Shown: positions 17,856-26,813, counted from the stretch's first letter. The stretch: 64,000 nucleotides of DNA from Altererythrobacter sp. (GCA_016793865.1 JAEULJ010000001.1:727496-791495), one strand, 5' to 3'. Notes: a model not told the origin generated them from the sequence alone. Numbers and translations are program-made.

Positions 17856-19192
17856 TGTCGTTGGACGAAGGGGCGGGGCGGTTTGACGAGGGCGGGGTGC
17901 GGCGCGATCCGCGTGGGCTAAACGCACCCTCCATGACCATCGAGGAGGTCCAGGCGCCCGACGCGCGCGCCACCGTTCCGTTGTGGCTGGTGTTCGCCTC
18001 GATCGCGGCGCTGTGGCTGTGCTACTTCCTGCTCTCGACCATCCGTTCGCTCATCCAGGACTTCGGCTTCCAGGACGAGATGTTGTGGCGCCGGGGGCTG
18101 GTGATCGCGGTCGGCGTGGCGATGACGGTGATGGTCTGGCTGGTCTTGCGGCTGTTCGACGAGCGGCCATTATGGGTCAAGATCGCCGCGGCGGTGCTGA
18201 TCTCGATCCCCGCATCGATCCCCATCGCCCAGGCCAACCAGTGGATCTTCCGTCCGTTGCAGGAGCGCGAGGAAGCCCGCTATGCGCAGCAACAGGGCTT
18301 CGCGGTGCGCCGCGACCCCAGCGGCAACATCCTGGTCGACATTCCGATCGACAAGCTGCGCAACCTTCCGCCGCAGACCATCGCCGGGCCCCCGGGTTCC
18401 TCGGCCACGGTGATGTTCCACCCCGCGCCCACCTTCGCCGACAGATGGCGCGAGATCGTGGACATCGCCCTAGGCCGATATTTCCTGATCCTGGCCTGGG
18501 CATCGCTCTACTTCGCCATGCTCGCCGGCGCGCAGACGAGCGAGGCGCAGCGGCGGGAAGAGCGGTTCCGTTCCGCGGCCCGGGCTGCCGAGCTGCGCTC
18601 GCTGCGCTATCAGGTGAACCCGCATTTCCTGTTCAACGCGCTCAATTCGCTGTCCGCGCTGGTGATGACGGGCCGGCCGGACAAGGCGGAGCGGATGATC
18701 CAGTCGCTTTCGCGATTCTACCGTCACAGCCTGGCGGAAGACACGAGTTCCGATGTCGCACTGGCCGACGAGTTCGACCTGCAACGCCAGTATCTGGAGA
18801 TCGAGCAGGTGCGCTTTCCCGAGCGCCTGCGTACGCGCTACGACCTTCCCGAAGCGCTCGCCGGATACCTTGTGCCGGGCATGATCCTCCAGCCGCTGGT
18901 GGAGAATTCGGTCAAGCACGGCGTGTCCGCCAGCGCATCGCCGGTGACGGTGCGGATCGAGGCGCGCGAGGAATATGGCCGGCTCGTCGTCACCATCTCC
19001 GACGATGCGCCGCCAGCAACCGCCGCGAGGAAGGCGAAGCGTGCTGGCGCGCGCGGCTTCGGCATCGGGCTCGCCAATGTCCGCGATCGGCTCGCCGCCC
19101 GCTTCGGCGTCGAGGCGAGCATCGCGTCCGGCCCGCTTCCCGGCGGTGGTTTCGAAACCCAGTTGAGGATCCCGCTGCTGCGCCATGGCTGA
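17852..19192 (+). CDS. LytS-type sensor histidine kinase
   Basis: A 446-residue membrane sensor of the LytS/YehU class. Four predicted membrane helices lie in the first half (near 42-65, 75-95, 102-122 and 205-225), with a longer loop between helices 3 and 4. The kinase part has the His_kinase motif RYQVNPHFLFNALNSLSAL with the phosphorylated His, ILQPLVENSVKHG (N box) and GFGIGLANVRDRL (G box). The ATG at 17852 overlaps the fumarase stop; 17855 has a better-spaced GAAGG and 17933 is also possible. The response regulator overlaps its end by eight bases. The signal is unknown. Confidence 0.88.
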   Translation: MMSLDEGAGRFDEGGVRRDPRGLNAPSMTIEEVQAPDARATVPLWLVFASIAALWLCYFLLSTIRSLIQDFGFQDEMLWRRGLVIAVGVAMTVMVWLVLRLFDERPLWVKIAAAVLISIPASIPIAQANQWIFRPLQEREEARYAQQQGFAVRRDPSGNILVDIPIDKLRNLPPQTIAGPPGSSATVMFHPAPTFADRWREIVDIALGRYFLILAWASLYFAMLAGAQTSEAQRREERFRSAARAAELRSLRYQVNPHFLFNALNSLSALVMTGRPDKAERMIQSLSRFYRHSLAEDTSSDVALADEFDLQRQYLEIEQVRFPERLRTRYDLPEALAGYLVPGMILQPLVENSVKHGVSASASPVTVRIEAREEYGRLVVTISDDAPPATAARKAKRAGARGFGIGLANVRDRLAARFGVEASIASGPLPGGGFETQLRIPLLRHG

Positions 19193-19952
19193 CACCCCCA
19201 CCCAACCGCTCGCCACGCTGATCGTCGATGACGAGCCGCTCGCGCTCGACCGTATGCGCGCCATCTGCTGCCAGATCCCGGCGGTGCGGATCGCCGGGAC
19301 GGCGAGCGACGGTGCCGAGGCGCTGGAACGGATCGACGAGCTTTCCCCCGACCTGGTTCTGCTCGACCTCACTATGCCCGAGATCGACGGGCTGGCGGTC
19401 GCGCGACGCTTGGCCGGCCGTGCCGATCCCCCGGCGGTGATCTTCGTGACCGCGCATGACAACCATGCCGTCGAAGCCTTCGATCTGGACGCGGTGGATT
19501 ACGTGCTCAAGCCGGTCGAGAAAGAGCGCCTTGCGCGCGCGATCGCGCGGGTGTTCGCCCGGCGTGGCGCCACCGGCGCGGGCGCCGGCGCGGGGGCCTC
19601 GCCGTGGCTGGAGGAGCTGTGGGTTCCGCACCGTTCGGAACTGGTGCGGATCGGTGTGGCCGAGGTCGGCCGCATCGATGCCGAGCGCGACTATGTGCGG
19701 CTTCATGTCGGCAGTGACGGCGATCCGCCGGCGCGCAGCTATCTGCTGCTTCAGACGATCGCCGGGCTCGAGGCCAAGCTCGATCCCGATCGCTTCATCC
19801 GAATCCACCGCTCGATCATCCTTCGCCGCGACCGGATCGCGGGCCTGCGGCACGATGGGCTGGGGGTATGGTCGGTCGAAACCATCGGCGGCGAGATGCT
19901 GCGGATCGGCCGCACCTATCTCGCGAAGGTCAAGGCGATGGCGGGGCGCTGA
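19185..19952 (+). CDS. LytTR-family response regulator
   Basis: A 255-residue DNA-binding response regulator. The receiver domain (about 8-125) has the acidic pair VDDEP, the phosphoacceptor Asp in LVLLDLTMPEIDG, and the conserved Thr and Lys in FVTAHD and LKPVEK. The LytTR domain (about 150-250) has VGRIDAERDYVRLHV and FIRIHRSIILRRDRI. It is the partner of the LytS-type kinase that overlaps it by eight bases. Target genes are not evident. Confidence 0.92.
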   Translation: MADTPTQPLATLIVDDEPLALDRMRAICCQIPAVRIAGTASDGAEALERIDELSPDLVLLDLTMPEIDGLAVARRLAGRADPPAVIFVTAHDNHAVEAFDLDAVDYVLKPVEKERLARAIARVFARRGATGAGAGAGASPWLEELWVPHRSELVRIGVAEVGRIDAERDYVRLHVGSDGDPPARSYLLLQTIAGLEAKLDPDRFIRIHRSIILRRDRIAGLRHDGLGVWSVETIGGEMLRIGRTYLAKVKAMAGR

Positions 19953-19991
19953 GGCCCGGCCGGAATCCGGCCGGGCGTGCTACGCGGAGTG

Positions 19992-20273
19992 TCATCCGCC
20001 CCGCCGGGGCGAACGGTCGAGCGCCGCGACCTGGCTGATCGTGGTCGCCTTGGCCCTGGCCACGCAGGCGCGGACCAGCAGGCGCTCCCGCACGCTCCTT
20101 CCTGAGCCGTTATCGTCGCAGACCTGCCGCGCAGCCGACGCAATCCGGCGCTCCAGCCGTTCCATCCCGGCGGTTGAGGCGAGGTCGAGGTCATGCGTGG
20201 AGACCACGACGCTTTCGGCCGCGGCCGGAAGCGCAATGGCAATCGCGATGGCGGAAACGATGGTCTTGTACAT
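19992..20273 (-). CDS. UrcA family secreted protein
   Basis: A 93-residue exported protein of unknown role. A signal peptide (MYKTIVSAIAIAIALPAAA) is followed by HDLDLASTAGMERLERRIASAARQVC, the UrcA pattern found in Sphingomonadales and Caulobacterales, with two further residues of interest: Cys in RQVCDD and Cys in VRACVARA, which may form a disulfide. A strong ribosome-binding site (AAGGAGG) fixes the ATG at 20273. It is monocistronic. Confidence 0.78.
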   Translation of the reverse strand: MYKTIVSAIAIAIALPAAAESVVVSTHDLDLASTAGMERLERRIASAARQVCDDNGSGRSVRERLLVRACVARAKATTISQVAALDRSPRRGG

Positions 20274-20405
20274 GATGTCCTCCTTACTTGGTGCGACGGA
20301 GGGGCCGTTCCTGAGGCTCCCCCGGTTCGCCACACCGCACTACGCCCGGCGTCGTGGACGGGCGCGGCCGGCTCGACCGGGAGCGTTCCACGCGGGGTCC
20401 AACTA

Positions 20406-20424
20406 CATTCGTAATCGACGAATG
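20406..20424. promoter_or_regulatory. Inverted repeat CATTCGT-N5-ACGAATG
   Basis: Perfect 7-base arms with a 5-base spacer in the 210-base gap between the leftward UrcA gene and the rightward lipid kinase. It could be an operator for either gene. No other structure is clear in the gap. Confidence 0.4.
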
Positions 20425-20483
20425 CGTGCCTCCGCCGGACAAATGACCGGGAACCGCGCGGGCGCGGCGCGATTGCGACGGTG

Positions 20484-21335
20484 ATGGAGCGCTTCGAGAG
20501 AGCCTGGCTGATCGCCAACGCAGCCAGCGGTAGCAACACCCCCGCCGCCGTGGCGGCGCTTGAGGATACGCTCAACGCCCGCGGCATTGCGATTGAGCGC
20601 AGCATCTCCTTTCCCGACCAACCCTTGCCCGACCGCGCGGCGCTGGAGGCGGCCGGTGTTCCCATGCTGGCGATCTACACCGGCGACGGGACGATCAACG
20701 CCGCGCTGGGCCGGCTGGCCGGGTGGAGCGGGGCGGTGCTGGTGCTCCCCGGGGGCACGATGAACCTTCTCAGCAAGCGCCTGCACGGCGACTTTCCCGC
20801 CGAGGACATCGTGGCCGTGGTTGCGACCGGCGGCGCGTGCCGGCGGCGGGTGCTCAAGATCGCCGGGCAATGCGGCGATGCCTATGCCGGCCTGCTGGCA
20901 GGCCCCGGCACGCATTGGGGCGCGGTGCGCGAGGCGATGCGCGAGTTCGACATCGCGGCCATTGCCAGCGGTGCGGCCGATGCCCTGGCCCGATCCACCG
21001 GCGAGGCCGCGGTGCGCGTCCTCGATCCGCCGCTTGGCCGCCGCGAAGGCTATCCGCTGATCGACATGACTCCGGGCGAGCATGGCATCCAGGTAAACGG
21101 CTATCAGGCGGCCAGCGCCGCCGAGTTCGCGCAGCAGGGCTGGGCGCTGCTGCGCCGCCGGTTCCGCGAAGGCCCCCACGACCGGCTCGGGATGGTGGAG
21201 GACATCACGCTCGAGAATGTTGACGGGTCGCCCGTCGAAGTCCTTCTCGACGGCGAGCGTTGCGAGGGTGCGGCGCCAATGGCCTTTCGGGTGTCGCAAT
21301 CCGAAGTGGACCTGCTAGCGACCCATCATGGCTGA
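20484..21335 (+). CDS. Diacylglycerol/sphingosine kinase-type lipid kinase
   Basis: A 283-residue protein with a DAGK catalytic domain (YegS/LCB5 type), which phosphorylates a lipid alcohol with ATP. The nucleotide-binding motif is IYTGDGTINAALG, with VLPGGTMNLLSK downstream, and the C-terminal domain follows. The N terminus AWLIANAASGS replaces the usual NPxSG. I chose the ATG at 20484; a GTG lies one codon earlier. It overlaps the metallophosphoesterase gene by eight bases, so the two act together. In this order the lipid could be a diacylglycerol or a sphingoid base, as sphingolipids are typical; this is inference. Confidence 0.82.
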   Translation: MERFERAWLIANAASGSNTPAAVAALEDTLNARGIAIERSISFPDQPLPDRAALEAAGVPMLAIYTGDGTINAALGRLAGWSGAVLVLPGGTMNLLSKRLHGDFPAEDIVAVVATGGACRRRVLKIAGQCGDAYAGLLAGPGTHWGAVREAMREFDIAAIASGAADALARSTGEAAVRVLDPPLGRREGYPLIDMTPGEHGIQVNGYQAASAAEFAQQGWALLRRRFREGPHDRLGMVEDITLENVDGSPVEVLLDGERCEGAAPMAFRVSQSEVDLLATHHG

Positions 21336-22188
21336 CCGGAAAACGCTGATCTTCCACCTTTCGGACATTCATTTCGGGCTTGAGAACAACCGTGCGCTTG
21401 ACTGGGTGAAGGCCGAGGTGGCGGCGCGGGCGCCCGATGCGGTGGCGATAACCGGGGACATCACGATGCGGGCGCGCAACCGCGAGTTCGAGGCGGCGAA
21501 GGTCTGGATCCGTTCGCTGGAGGCTCCGGTCACGCTCGAGGTCGGCAATCACGACCTGCCCTATTTCAATCTGCTGGAGCGCTTCTTCGCCCCCTATCGC
21601 CGCTTCTACGGTGTCGAACACACCGTGGAACGCGAACTCAAGCTGCCCGGCCTCGCCATCGTGCCGCTGCGCACCACCGCCCGCGCGCAGCCGCGCCTGA
21701 ACTGGTCGAAGGGCTGGATCACCGGCGCGTCGCTGGCGAAGACGTTGCGCGCGATCGACGAACTGCCACCAGGCACACAGGCGCTGGTGACCGCCCATCA
21801 CCCCTTGCGGGAGGTAGGGACCAAGGGAACCGCGCTCACCCGTAATGGCGCGCGCGCTCTGGCGGAACTGGCGAGGCGTCCCGTGGTGGCCGTGCTTTCC
21901 GGCCATGTTCACGATGCCTTCGACATCATCGAGGACAGCGCCAACGGCCCGGTGCGCATGATCGGAGCGGGCACGCTGTCGCAGCGCATTCGCTCGACCC
22001 CGCCCAGCTTCAACGAGATCACATGGGATGGTGAGCGGCTGGAGGTGCGGGTGCGCAATCTCGCGGAGCTGCCGACGCCGGCGATGCAGATCGACGACGT
22101 GCCGGAGAACGCCCTTCCACCGCGCGAGCCCGGCGAGCCGGTGGCGCCCGTGAACCAGGTGCCGCGCACCGATCCGCCGGTGCATTGA
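21328..22188 (+). CDS. Calcineurin-like metallophosphoesterase
   Basis: A 286-residue cytoplasmic phosphoesterase. All metal-binding motifs are present: HLSDIHFG, ITGDIT, GNHD, AHHP and SGHVHD. Membership of the 3',5'-cyclic-nucleotide or lipid-phosphate branch cannot be told. It overlaps the upstream lipid kinase by eight bases, which suggests opposing or sequential action on a phosphorylated lipid. Confidence 0.87.
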   Translation: MADRKTLIFHLSDIHFGLENNRALDWVKAEVAARAPDAVAITGDITMRARNREFEAAKVWIRSLEAPVTLEVGNHDLPYFNLLERFFAPYRRFYGVEHTVERELKLPGLAIVPLRTTARAQPRLNWSKGWITGASLAKTLRAIDELPPGTQALVTAHHPLREVGTKGTALTRNGARALAELARRPVVAVLSGHVHDAFDIIEDSANGPVRMIGAGTLSQRIRSTPPSFNEITWDGERLEVRVRNLAELPTPAMQIDDVPENALPPREPGEPVAPVNQVPRTDPPVH

Positions 22189-22238
22189 GCCGGAAGCTGG
22201 GCCGGGCCGCGCGGTCCACGCGCGACCCGGCCAGGCGG

Positions 22239-23330
22239 TCAGCGGACGACCACTTCCACCCGACGGGCGGCCGCCAGCGCGGCATCGCCATCGGTTGCTT
22301 CGGCGGGCTTCACCATTTCGGTGCGCGCCTCGGCGATGCCCGCGGTCACCAGCGCGGCCCTGACCGCACCGGCCCGGCTCTTGGCCAGCTCGGCATTGGC
22401 GGCGGCGTTGCCGGTCGGGTCGTTGAAGCCGGAGATCGCCAGCGAAGAGCCGGGATTGGCATCGAGCCAGGTCTTCAGTGCCGCGGCGGCGGGTCCGAAT
22501 GCCGGAGCGATCTCGGTGGCGCCGGTGTTGAAATAGACCTTCACGACCGGCTTGCCCGCCCGCACCTCGGTGGTGACGCCCGCGCCTTCGGGAATGGTGA
22601 CCGAACCCTCGGCCGGAGCGGCGGTCAGGTCGACGGTATCGGCGGGGGCCGCTGTGGTGGACACTGTCTCGGTCGCCACCGGCGCTGTGGTTGCCGTCTC
22701 CTCGCCGGCGTTGCGTGTGAACAGCCACCACAACAGCAGGCCCAGCAGGATCAGGCCGAGCAGCCACCACAGCCAGCCGAAGCCACCATCGCGATCTTCC
22801 GCGACCGGCTCGGCCACGTGGCGGGGGGCGGCATCGGCGTGCCGTGGTTCGACAGGGGCCGCGTCCTTCACCGGCGCCGGAGTGACGGGAATCGCGCTGG
22901 CGGCGGGTGCCGGATCGTCGCGGCTCAGGCCGGCCAGGCCGACGGCTCCCGCGGCAAGCCCGGCCGCACCGAGACCGGCCGCTCCGGGGCTATCGCCCGG
23001 CGTCCAGTTCTTGTCGAAGGTCGCCTCCTGACCGAACAGCCGCGTCAGCAGGTAATAGACGGTCACCCGGTTCTTGAAATTGTCGCCCTTCATCCGCTCG
23101 CCGACCTTGGCGATGGCGGCGTCGAGATCGGAATCGGGCTGGGTAAGGCCGAGCTTCTTCTTGAGGAAATTGTCGCGGACCCGCGCGGTTTCCGCCGGAT
23201 CGCCAAAGGACACCAGCGAGGAGTCACGCTTGTGCAGGGCAATTCCGCAGTATCTCACGATGCCTGCGATCACGCCATCGGGAGCGTCGGGATCGTACCG
23301 CTTTACGTCGGCTGACCAGTCTTCTGCCAT
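22239..23330 (-). CDS. DUF2853 - transmembrane - OmpA-like fusion protein
   Basis: A 363-residue protein with three parts. Residues 1-105 match DUF2853 (AEDWSADVKRYDPDAP start, VRYCGIALHKRDSSLVSF, FLKKKLGL, RVTVYYLLTRLFG). A Pro/Ala-rich linker leads to one strong membrane helix (about 184-204). An OmpA-C peptidoglycan-binding domain (about 265-363) has VYFNTGATEI and the DAP-binding pattern NDPTGNAAANAELAKSRAGAV. There is no signal peptide, so I infer an inner-membrane protein with the DUF2853 domain in the cytoplasm and the OmpA domain touching the peptidoglycan. The start at 23330 begins the DUF2853 signature. Confidence 0.8.
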   Translation of the reverse strand: MAEDWSADVKRYDPDAPDGVIAGIVRYCGIALHKRDSSLVSFGDPAETARVRDNFLKKKLGLTQPDSDLDAAIAKVGERMKGDNFKNRVTVYYLLTRLFGQEATFDKNWTPGDSPGAAGLGAAGLAAGAVGLAGLSRDDPAPAASAIPVTPAPVKDAAPVEPRHADAAPRHVAEPVAEDRDGGFGWLWWLLGLILLGLLLWWLFTRNAGEETATTAPVATETVSTTAAPADTVDLTAAPAEGSVTIPEGAGVTTEVRAGKPVVKVYFNTGATEIAPAFGPAAAALKTWLDANPGSSLAISGFNDPTGNAAANAELAKSRAGAVRAALVTAGIAEARTEMVKPAEATDGDAALAAARRVEVVVR

Positions 23331-23444
23331 CTTGCTTCTCCTTCCACGTTTGGTGTCCCGCGCGAAACCCGCCCGTGCGGCAAACTAGCCATTGTTTATC
23401 GTCCTGCCAAACGCCCCTTTTCATGCCGGTGTGCCGAGCAGACG

Positions 23445-23474
23445 AAAAAGGGCGGCCCCCGGAGGGAGCCGCCC
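23445..23474 (-). terminator. Rho-independent terminator of rplM-rpsI
   Basis: On the minus strand, GGGCGGC and GCCGCCC (plus positions 23468-23474 and 23450-23456) form a 7-pair stem followed by TTTTT (23445-23449), 25 bases after the rpsI stop. Confidence 0.85.
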
Positions 23475-23499
23475 CTTGTCTCGGCCGAAGCCGGTTCGC

Positions 23500-24042
23500 C
23501 TAGCGCTTCGAGAACTGGAAGCTGCGGCGAGCCTTGGCGCGGCCGAACTTCTTGCGTTCCACCACGCGGCTGTCGCGGGTCAGGAAGCCGGCGGCCTTGA
23601 CGGTGCCGCGCAGCGACGGCTCGTATTTGGCGAGCGCCTGGGCGATGCCATGCTTGACCGCGCCCGCCTGGCCGGAGAGGCCGCCGCCCTTTACGGTGGC
23701 GATCACGTCGTACTGGCCCTGACGCTCGGTGATGGCGAAAGGCTGGTCGATCACGAGGCGCAGCGTCGGACGCGCGAAATAGACTTCCTGGTCGCGGCCG
23801 TTGACGGTGACCTTGCCGGTGCCGGGCTTCACCCACACGCGGGCGGTGGCATCCTTGCGGCGGCCGGTGGCATAGGCGCGGCCCTGCTTGTCGAGCTCCT
23901 GCTCGCGCAGCGGCACTTCGGCGCGCTGGGCGATCACCGCGGCATCGCCCTGTGGGGCATCGCCGGCGATGGTCTTGAGGTCGGCGAGGTCGGTCACGGT
24001 CTCGGGGCCGGCTTCGGGAGTGGTGGTTTCGTCGGCCATCAT
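23500..24042 (-). CDS. rpsI: 30S ribosomal protein S9
   Basis: S9 of the small subunit; its C-terminal basic tail reaches the P-site tRNA. The protein is 180 residues, longer than E. coli S9 (130) because of an acidic N-terminal extension of about 50 residues, usual in this order. Marks are [37 protein letters not shown] and the C-terminal RRSFQFSKR. The start at 24042 (ATGATGG) overlaps the rplM stop; the second ATG at 24039 is equally possible. Confidence 0.96.
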   Translation of the reverse strand: MMADETTTPEAGPETVTDLADLKTIAGDAPQGDAAVIAQRAEVPLREQELDKQGRAYATGRRKDATARVWVKPGTGKVTVNGRDQEVYFARPTLRLVIDQPFAITERQGQYDVIATVKGGGLSGQAGAVKHGIAQALAKYEPSLRGTVKAAGFLTRDSRVVERKKFGRAKARRSFQFSKR

Positions 24043-24518
24043 GCGGTCGCCTTGTTCTTGCGGTTCATGCCGGCGACGTCGAGCGCGGTCGGCTGGTTGC
24101 CGGCGTGCGGGTGCTCGGTGCCGGCGTAGAGGTGAAGCGCGCGCATCTGCGCCCGGCCCAGCGGCCCGCGCGGGATCATGCGCTCGACCGCTTTCTCGAG
24201 CACACGCTCGGGGAAGCGGCCCCCCAGCACCTTGGCGGGGCTGGTTTCCTTGATCCCGCCAGGGTGGCCGGTGTGCTTGTAATAGCGCTTGTCGGACAGC
24301 TTCTTGCCGGTGAACTTCACCTTCTCGGCGTTGATTATGACGACATGATCGCCGCAATCGACGTGCGGGGTGTAGCTCGGCTTGTGCTTGCCGCGCAGGA
24401 TATTGGCGGTGATCGCGGCGAGCCGGCCGACCACGAGGCCGTCGGCGTCGATCAGATGCCAGTTCTTTTCGACCTCGGCCGGCTTGACCGACCGGGTGAT
24501 CTTGCTGAGAGCCTTCAT
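24039..24518 (-). CDS. rplM: 50S ribosomal protein L13
   Basis: L13 of the large subunit, 159 residues, first gene of the rplM-rpsI operon. Marks are [45 protein letters not shown] and [10 protein letters not shown]. The promoter should lie in the 173-base upstream gap, which also contains a weak inverted repeat (CGGTA-N6-TACCG, 24673-24688). Confidence 0.97.
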   Translation of the reverse strand: MKALSKITRSVKPAEVEKNWHLIDADGLVVGRLAAITANILRGKHKPSYTPHVDCGDHVVIINAEKVKFTGKKLSDKRYYKHTGHPGGIKETSPAKVLGGRFPERVLEKAVERMIPRGPLGRAQMRALHLYAGTEHPHAGNQPTALDVAGMNRKNKATA

Positions 24519-24691
24519 GGCTGTGCTGCTTTCGTAACTCGGGTTTTCACTGACCGGCGCGGCGTGGAGCCAGTGCCGGGAAGTCCGCAAATCCGGCGGG
24601 CCGGTTCGGTGGACGCGGCGCCGATTGGTGAAATATGCTTCCAAAGTCAAGGAAAAGCGCCGGTCTCACGGGCGGTAAAATAATACCGTAG

Positions 24692-25435
24692 CTATGACGC
24701 CGCGAGCAACCAACGCTCCGTCGCGGTCCGGGCACTGTCGCCCAGGCGGCTCAGGACCGAGCGTTCGCTGGCAATCAGCAGGCCCGTTCGCGCGCTTGCG
24801 GTCGCGTTCGCGGAGACGGTCACGCTGCCTTCACCGCCGCCAGGCAACTGAACCAGCCGCGTGGCCTCGGTCCGGGCCGGCGCCGGAAAGAACAGATCGC
24901 GAGGCAGGGTGCTGATGCTTTCCGCGCCCATTCCGGCAAGGGCGCGGGCGAAAGCGGCCTCCTCCTGCGCGACCGGAACCTCGGGGCGGGAGCGGGCAAG
25001 CAGCGCCAGCCCCTCGTCGATCGCGCGCAACAGGCTCTCGCCATCGCCACCGCGCGGGGAGGAAGTGATGAGGCCGCGACCGTCGAGCAGGATCGGGAAC
25101 ACGCCTCCATCCGACCGGTCGCGCTCCAGCGCGGCGAGCGAGGCGAGCACGGCGGGTGCGGAGACATCGGCCGCGACTTGCGCGCCCCGTACCTCCAGGC
25201 CGTCCGCGCTGGCGGCGAAGCCGATCCGCCAGCGCCGCGTGATCGTGATCGTCGCACCATCGGCCAGGCCTCGGGTCAGCATGCGCTCAAGCAGGAAAGC
25301 GCCCTCCGGCACAGCGCGGCGCGGTGCGTGGCGCGAAGCTGCCAGCGGCGCGCCGAACGCGGCAAAGGGCAGCAACGCTGCCGCTGCCGCCATCATCTGG
25401 CCCATGTTTCTGCGATCGCACCCCGTCCGGCTCAT
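24692..25435 (-). CDS. Exported protein of unknown function
   Basis: A 247-residue protein I do not recognise. It appears exported (hydrophobic segment about 12-32, ending APLAA). The body alternates short strands and helices, with segments such as TITITRRWRIGFAASADG and GGVFPILLDGRGLIT, and no clear catalytic motif. The start overlaps the cutA stop by four bases (ATGA), so it belongs to the ctaA-cutA operon. A role in the cytochrome oxidase or metal context is only a guess. Confidence 0.6.
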   Translation of the reverse strand: MSRTGCDRRNMGQMMAAAAALLPFAAFGAPLAASRHAPRRAVPEGAFLLERMLTRGLADGATITITRRWRIGFAASADGLEVRGAQVAADVSAPAVLASLAALERDRSDGGVFPILLDGRGLITSSPRGGDGESLLRAIDEGLALLARSRPEVPVAQEEAAFARALAGMGAESISTLPRDLFFPAPARTEATRLVQLPGGGEGSVTVSANATASARTGLLIASERSVLSRLGDSARTATERWLLAAS

Positions 25436-25773
25436 GTCCCGCCAGTCTCCGCCCGCAACCACGCCAGAGTGCCGTTATCCGCCGCCACCGTCCAGCCCGC
25501 AATCGCAGGTGAATGGTAAGGGTGGAGGTGGGCCAGCCGGACCATCGCGGGCGCCAGTGCCTCTGCGCTGGTCTTGAACAGCGCGCCGCACTCCGCATTC
25601 TCGCTCCGTTGCCCCCGCCAGGAGAACAGCGACAGCATCCCCGGCAGGATGTTGGCGCAGGCGATCAGCCGCGCATCGAGCAGGGCGGTGGCGGCCGTGC
25701 GCGCGGCGGCCTCGTCGGGGAAGGGGCACCAGATCAGCCCCGCCTCTCCCAAAGGCGCGGCGGGCGCGGTCAC
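25432..25773 (-). CDS. cutA: CutA-type divalent-cation tolerance protein
   Basis: CutA is a small trimeric protein linked to copper and other metal tolerance. The 113-residue protein has LIWCPFPDEAAARTAATALLDARLIACANILPG (read as separate family blocks), FSWRGQ, and HPYHSPAI. The GTG start at 25773 overlaps the ctaA stop (GTGA). The pairing with heme A synthase places it in an oxidase/metal-handling operon. Confidence 0.88.
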   Translation of the reverse strand: MTAPAAPLGEAGLIWCPFPDEAAARTAATALLDARLIACANILPGMLSLFSWRGQRSENAECGALFKTSAEALAPAMVRLAHLHPYHSPAIAGWTVAADNGTLAWLRAETGGT

Positions 25774-26813
25774 GCGGGCGTCCGCCCCAGCACGTGCGCG
25801 CCCCAGGCGAAGGCGACCACGAGAAGCGCGCCGACGAACTGATGCCCGACCGCCAGCCACAGGGGCATCCCGGCGACCACGGTGGCGATGCCGAGCAGTA
25901 TCTGCGTACCGAAGGCAGTGTGGATCGCAATCGAGGCCCGCCGTTCCAGTGGCCTCACCCGCCGCGCGAACCAGACCAGGGCGATCACCGCCACCCACGC
26001 CCACCAGCGGTGAAGGAAGTGGATCAGGAAGGGATCGTGCGTGGCCGCATAGAATAGCCCGCGCGAACGGTCGAACTCGGGCACGAGCCGGCCTTGCATC
26101 AGCGGCCAGGTGTCGGAGGCATGGCCAGCATCGAGCCCGGCGACCCAGGCGCCGAGCGTCAACTGCACGAACAGCACGGATCCCGTCACGCTGGCGGGCC
26201 AGGTCCAGCGGGCACGCCGGGCGCGGCCGATGCGTGCCAGCCGCCTCAGGTCGAGGGCCGTCCACACCAGCCCGGCCAGGGTGAGCAGCGCTGTCATCAG
26301 GTGGATGGAGAGCCAGAAATGGCTGACCGAGGTGCTGGCGCCCGAAAGCCCGCTACGCACCATGAACCAGCCGAAGACGCCCTGCATCCCGCCCAGCGCC
26401 AGCAGGGCCAACAGCCGCGGCTTGTAGCCGGCCGGGATCGAGCCCCGCCACCAGTACCACGCCAGAGGAAGCGCGAAGGCCAGGCCGATGAGCCGGCCCA
26501 GCAGGCGATGGAACCATTCCCAGAAATAGATGAACTTGAAGGCCGCCAGGTCCATCCCCGCCGGGCCGCTTTCATAGCGGAATTGCGGGGTGGCGCGGTA
26601 GAGATCGAACTCGCGCGCCCAGGCGGCTTCGTTAAGCGGCGGCAGTGCGCCGGTGATCGGCTTCCACTGGGTGATGGAAAGCCCGCTCTCCGTCAGGCGC
26701 GTGATCCCGCCCACCACCACGATCGCCACCACCATCGCGGCCACCACGAACAGCCAGACGGCGAGCGCCTCCGGCCTGGTTGTCCGGGGTGGGGAGAGAT
26801 CGGATCGGTTCAT
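25770..26813 (-). CDS. ctaA: Heme A synthase (CtaA/COX15)
   Basis: CtaA oxidises the C8 methyl of heme O to a formyl group to make heme A for aa3 oxidases. The 347-residue inner-membrane protein has eight predicted helices and the type 2 (COX15) signatures: GGITRLTESGLSITQWKP, the haem-ligand His in FIYFWEWFHRLLGR, and the paired His of FLHRWWAWV and VGHQFVGALL. The ATG at 26813 starts MNRSDLS; an upstream extension is not conserved-looking. The ctaB and cox genes are not in the window. Confidence 0.93.
   Translation of the reverse strand: MNRSDLSPPRTTRPEALAVWLFVVAAMVVAIVVVGGITRLTESGLSITQWKPITGALPPLNEAAWAREFDLYRATPQFRYESGPAGMDLAAFKFIYFWEWFHRLLGRLIGLAFALPLAWYWWRGSIPAGYKPRLLALLALGGMQGVFGWFMVRSGLSGASTSVSHFWLSIHLMTALLTLAGLVWTALDLRRLARIGRARRARWTWPASVTGSVLFVQLTLGAWVAGLDAGHASDTWPLMQGRLVPEFDRSRGLFYAATHDPFLIHFLHRWWAWVAVIALVWFARRVRPLERRASIAIHTAFGTQILLGIATVVAGMPLWLAVGHQFVGALLVVAFAWGAHVLGRTPA

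Noticed and set aside
16431..17927. Minus-strand open frame of 498 codons opposite fumarase
   Set aside because: Shadow of a highly conserved gene; composition is typical of a reverse frame.
24673..24688. CGGTA-N6-TACCG repeat between rplM and the exported hypothetical gene as an operator or terminator
   Set aside because: Arms are only five bases and there is no T-run; not enough support for a separate call.
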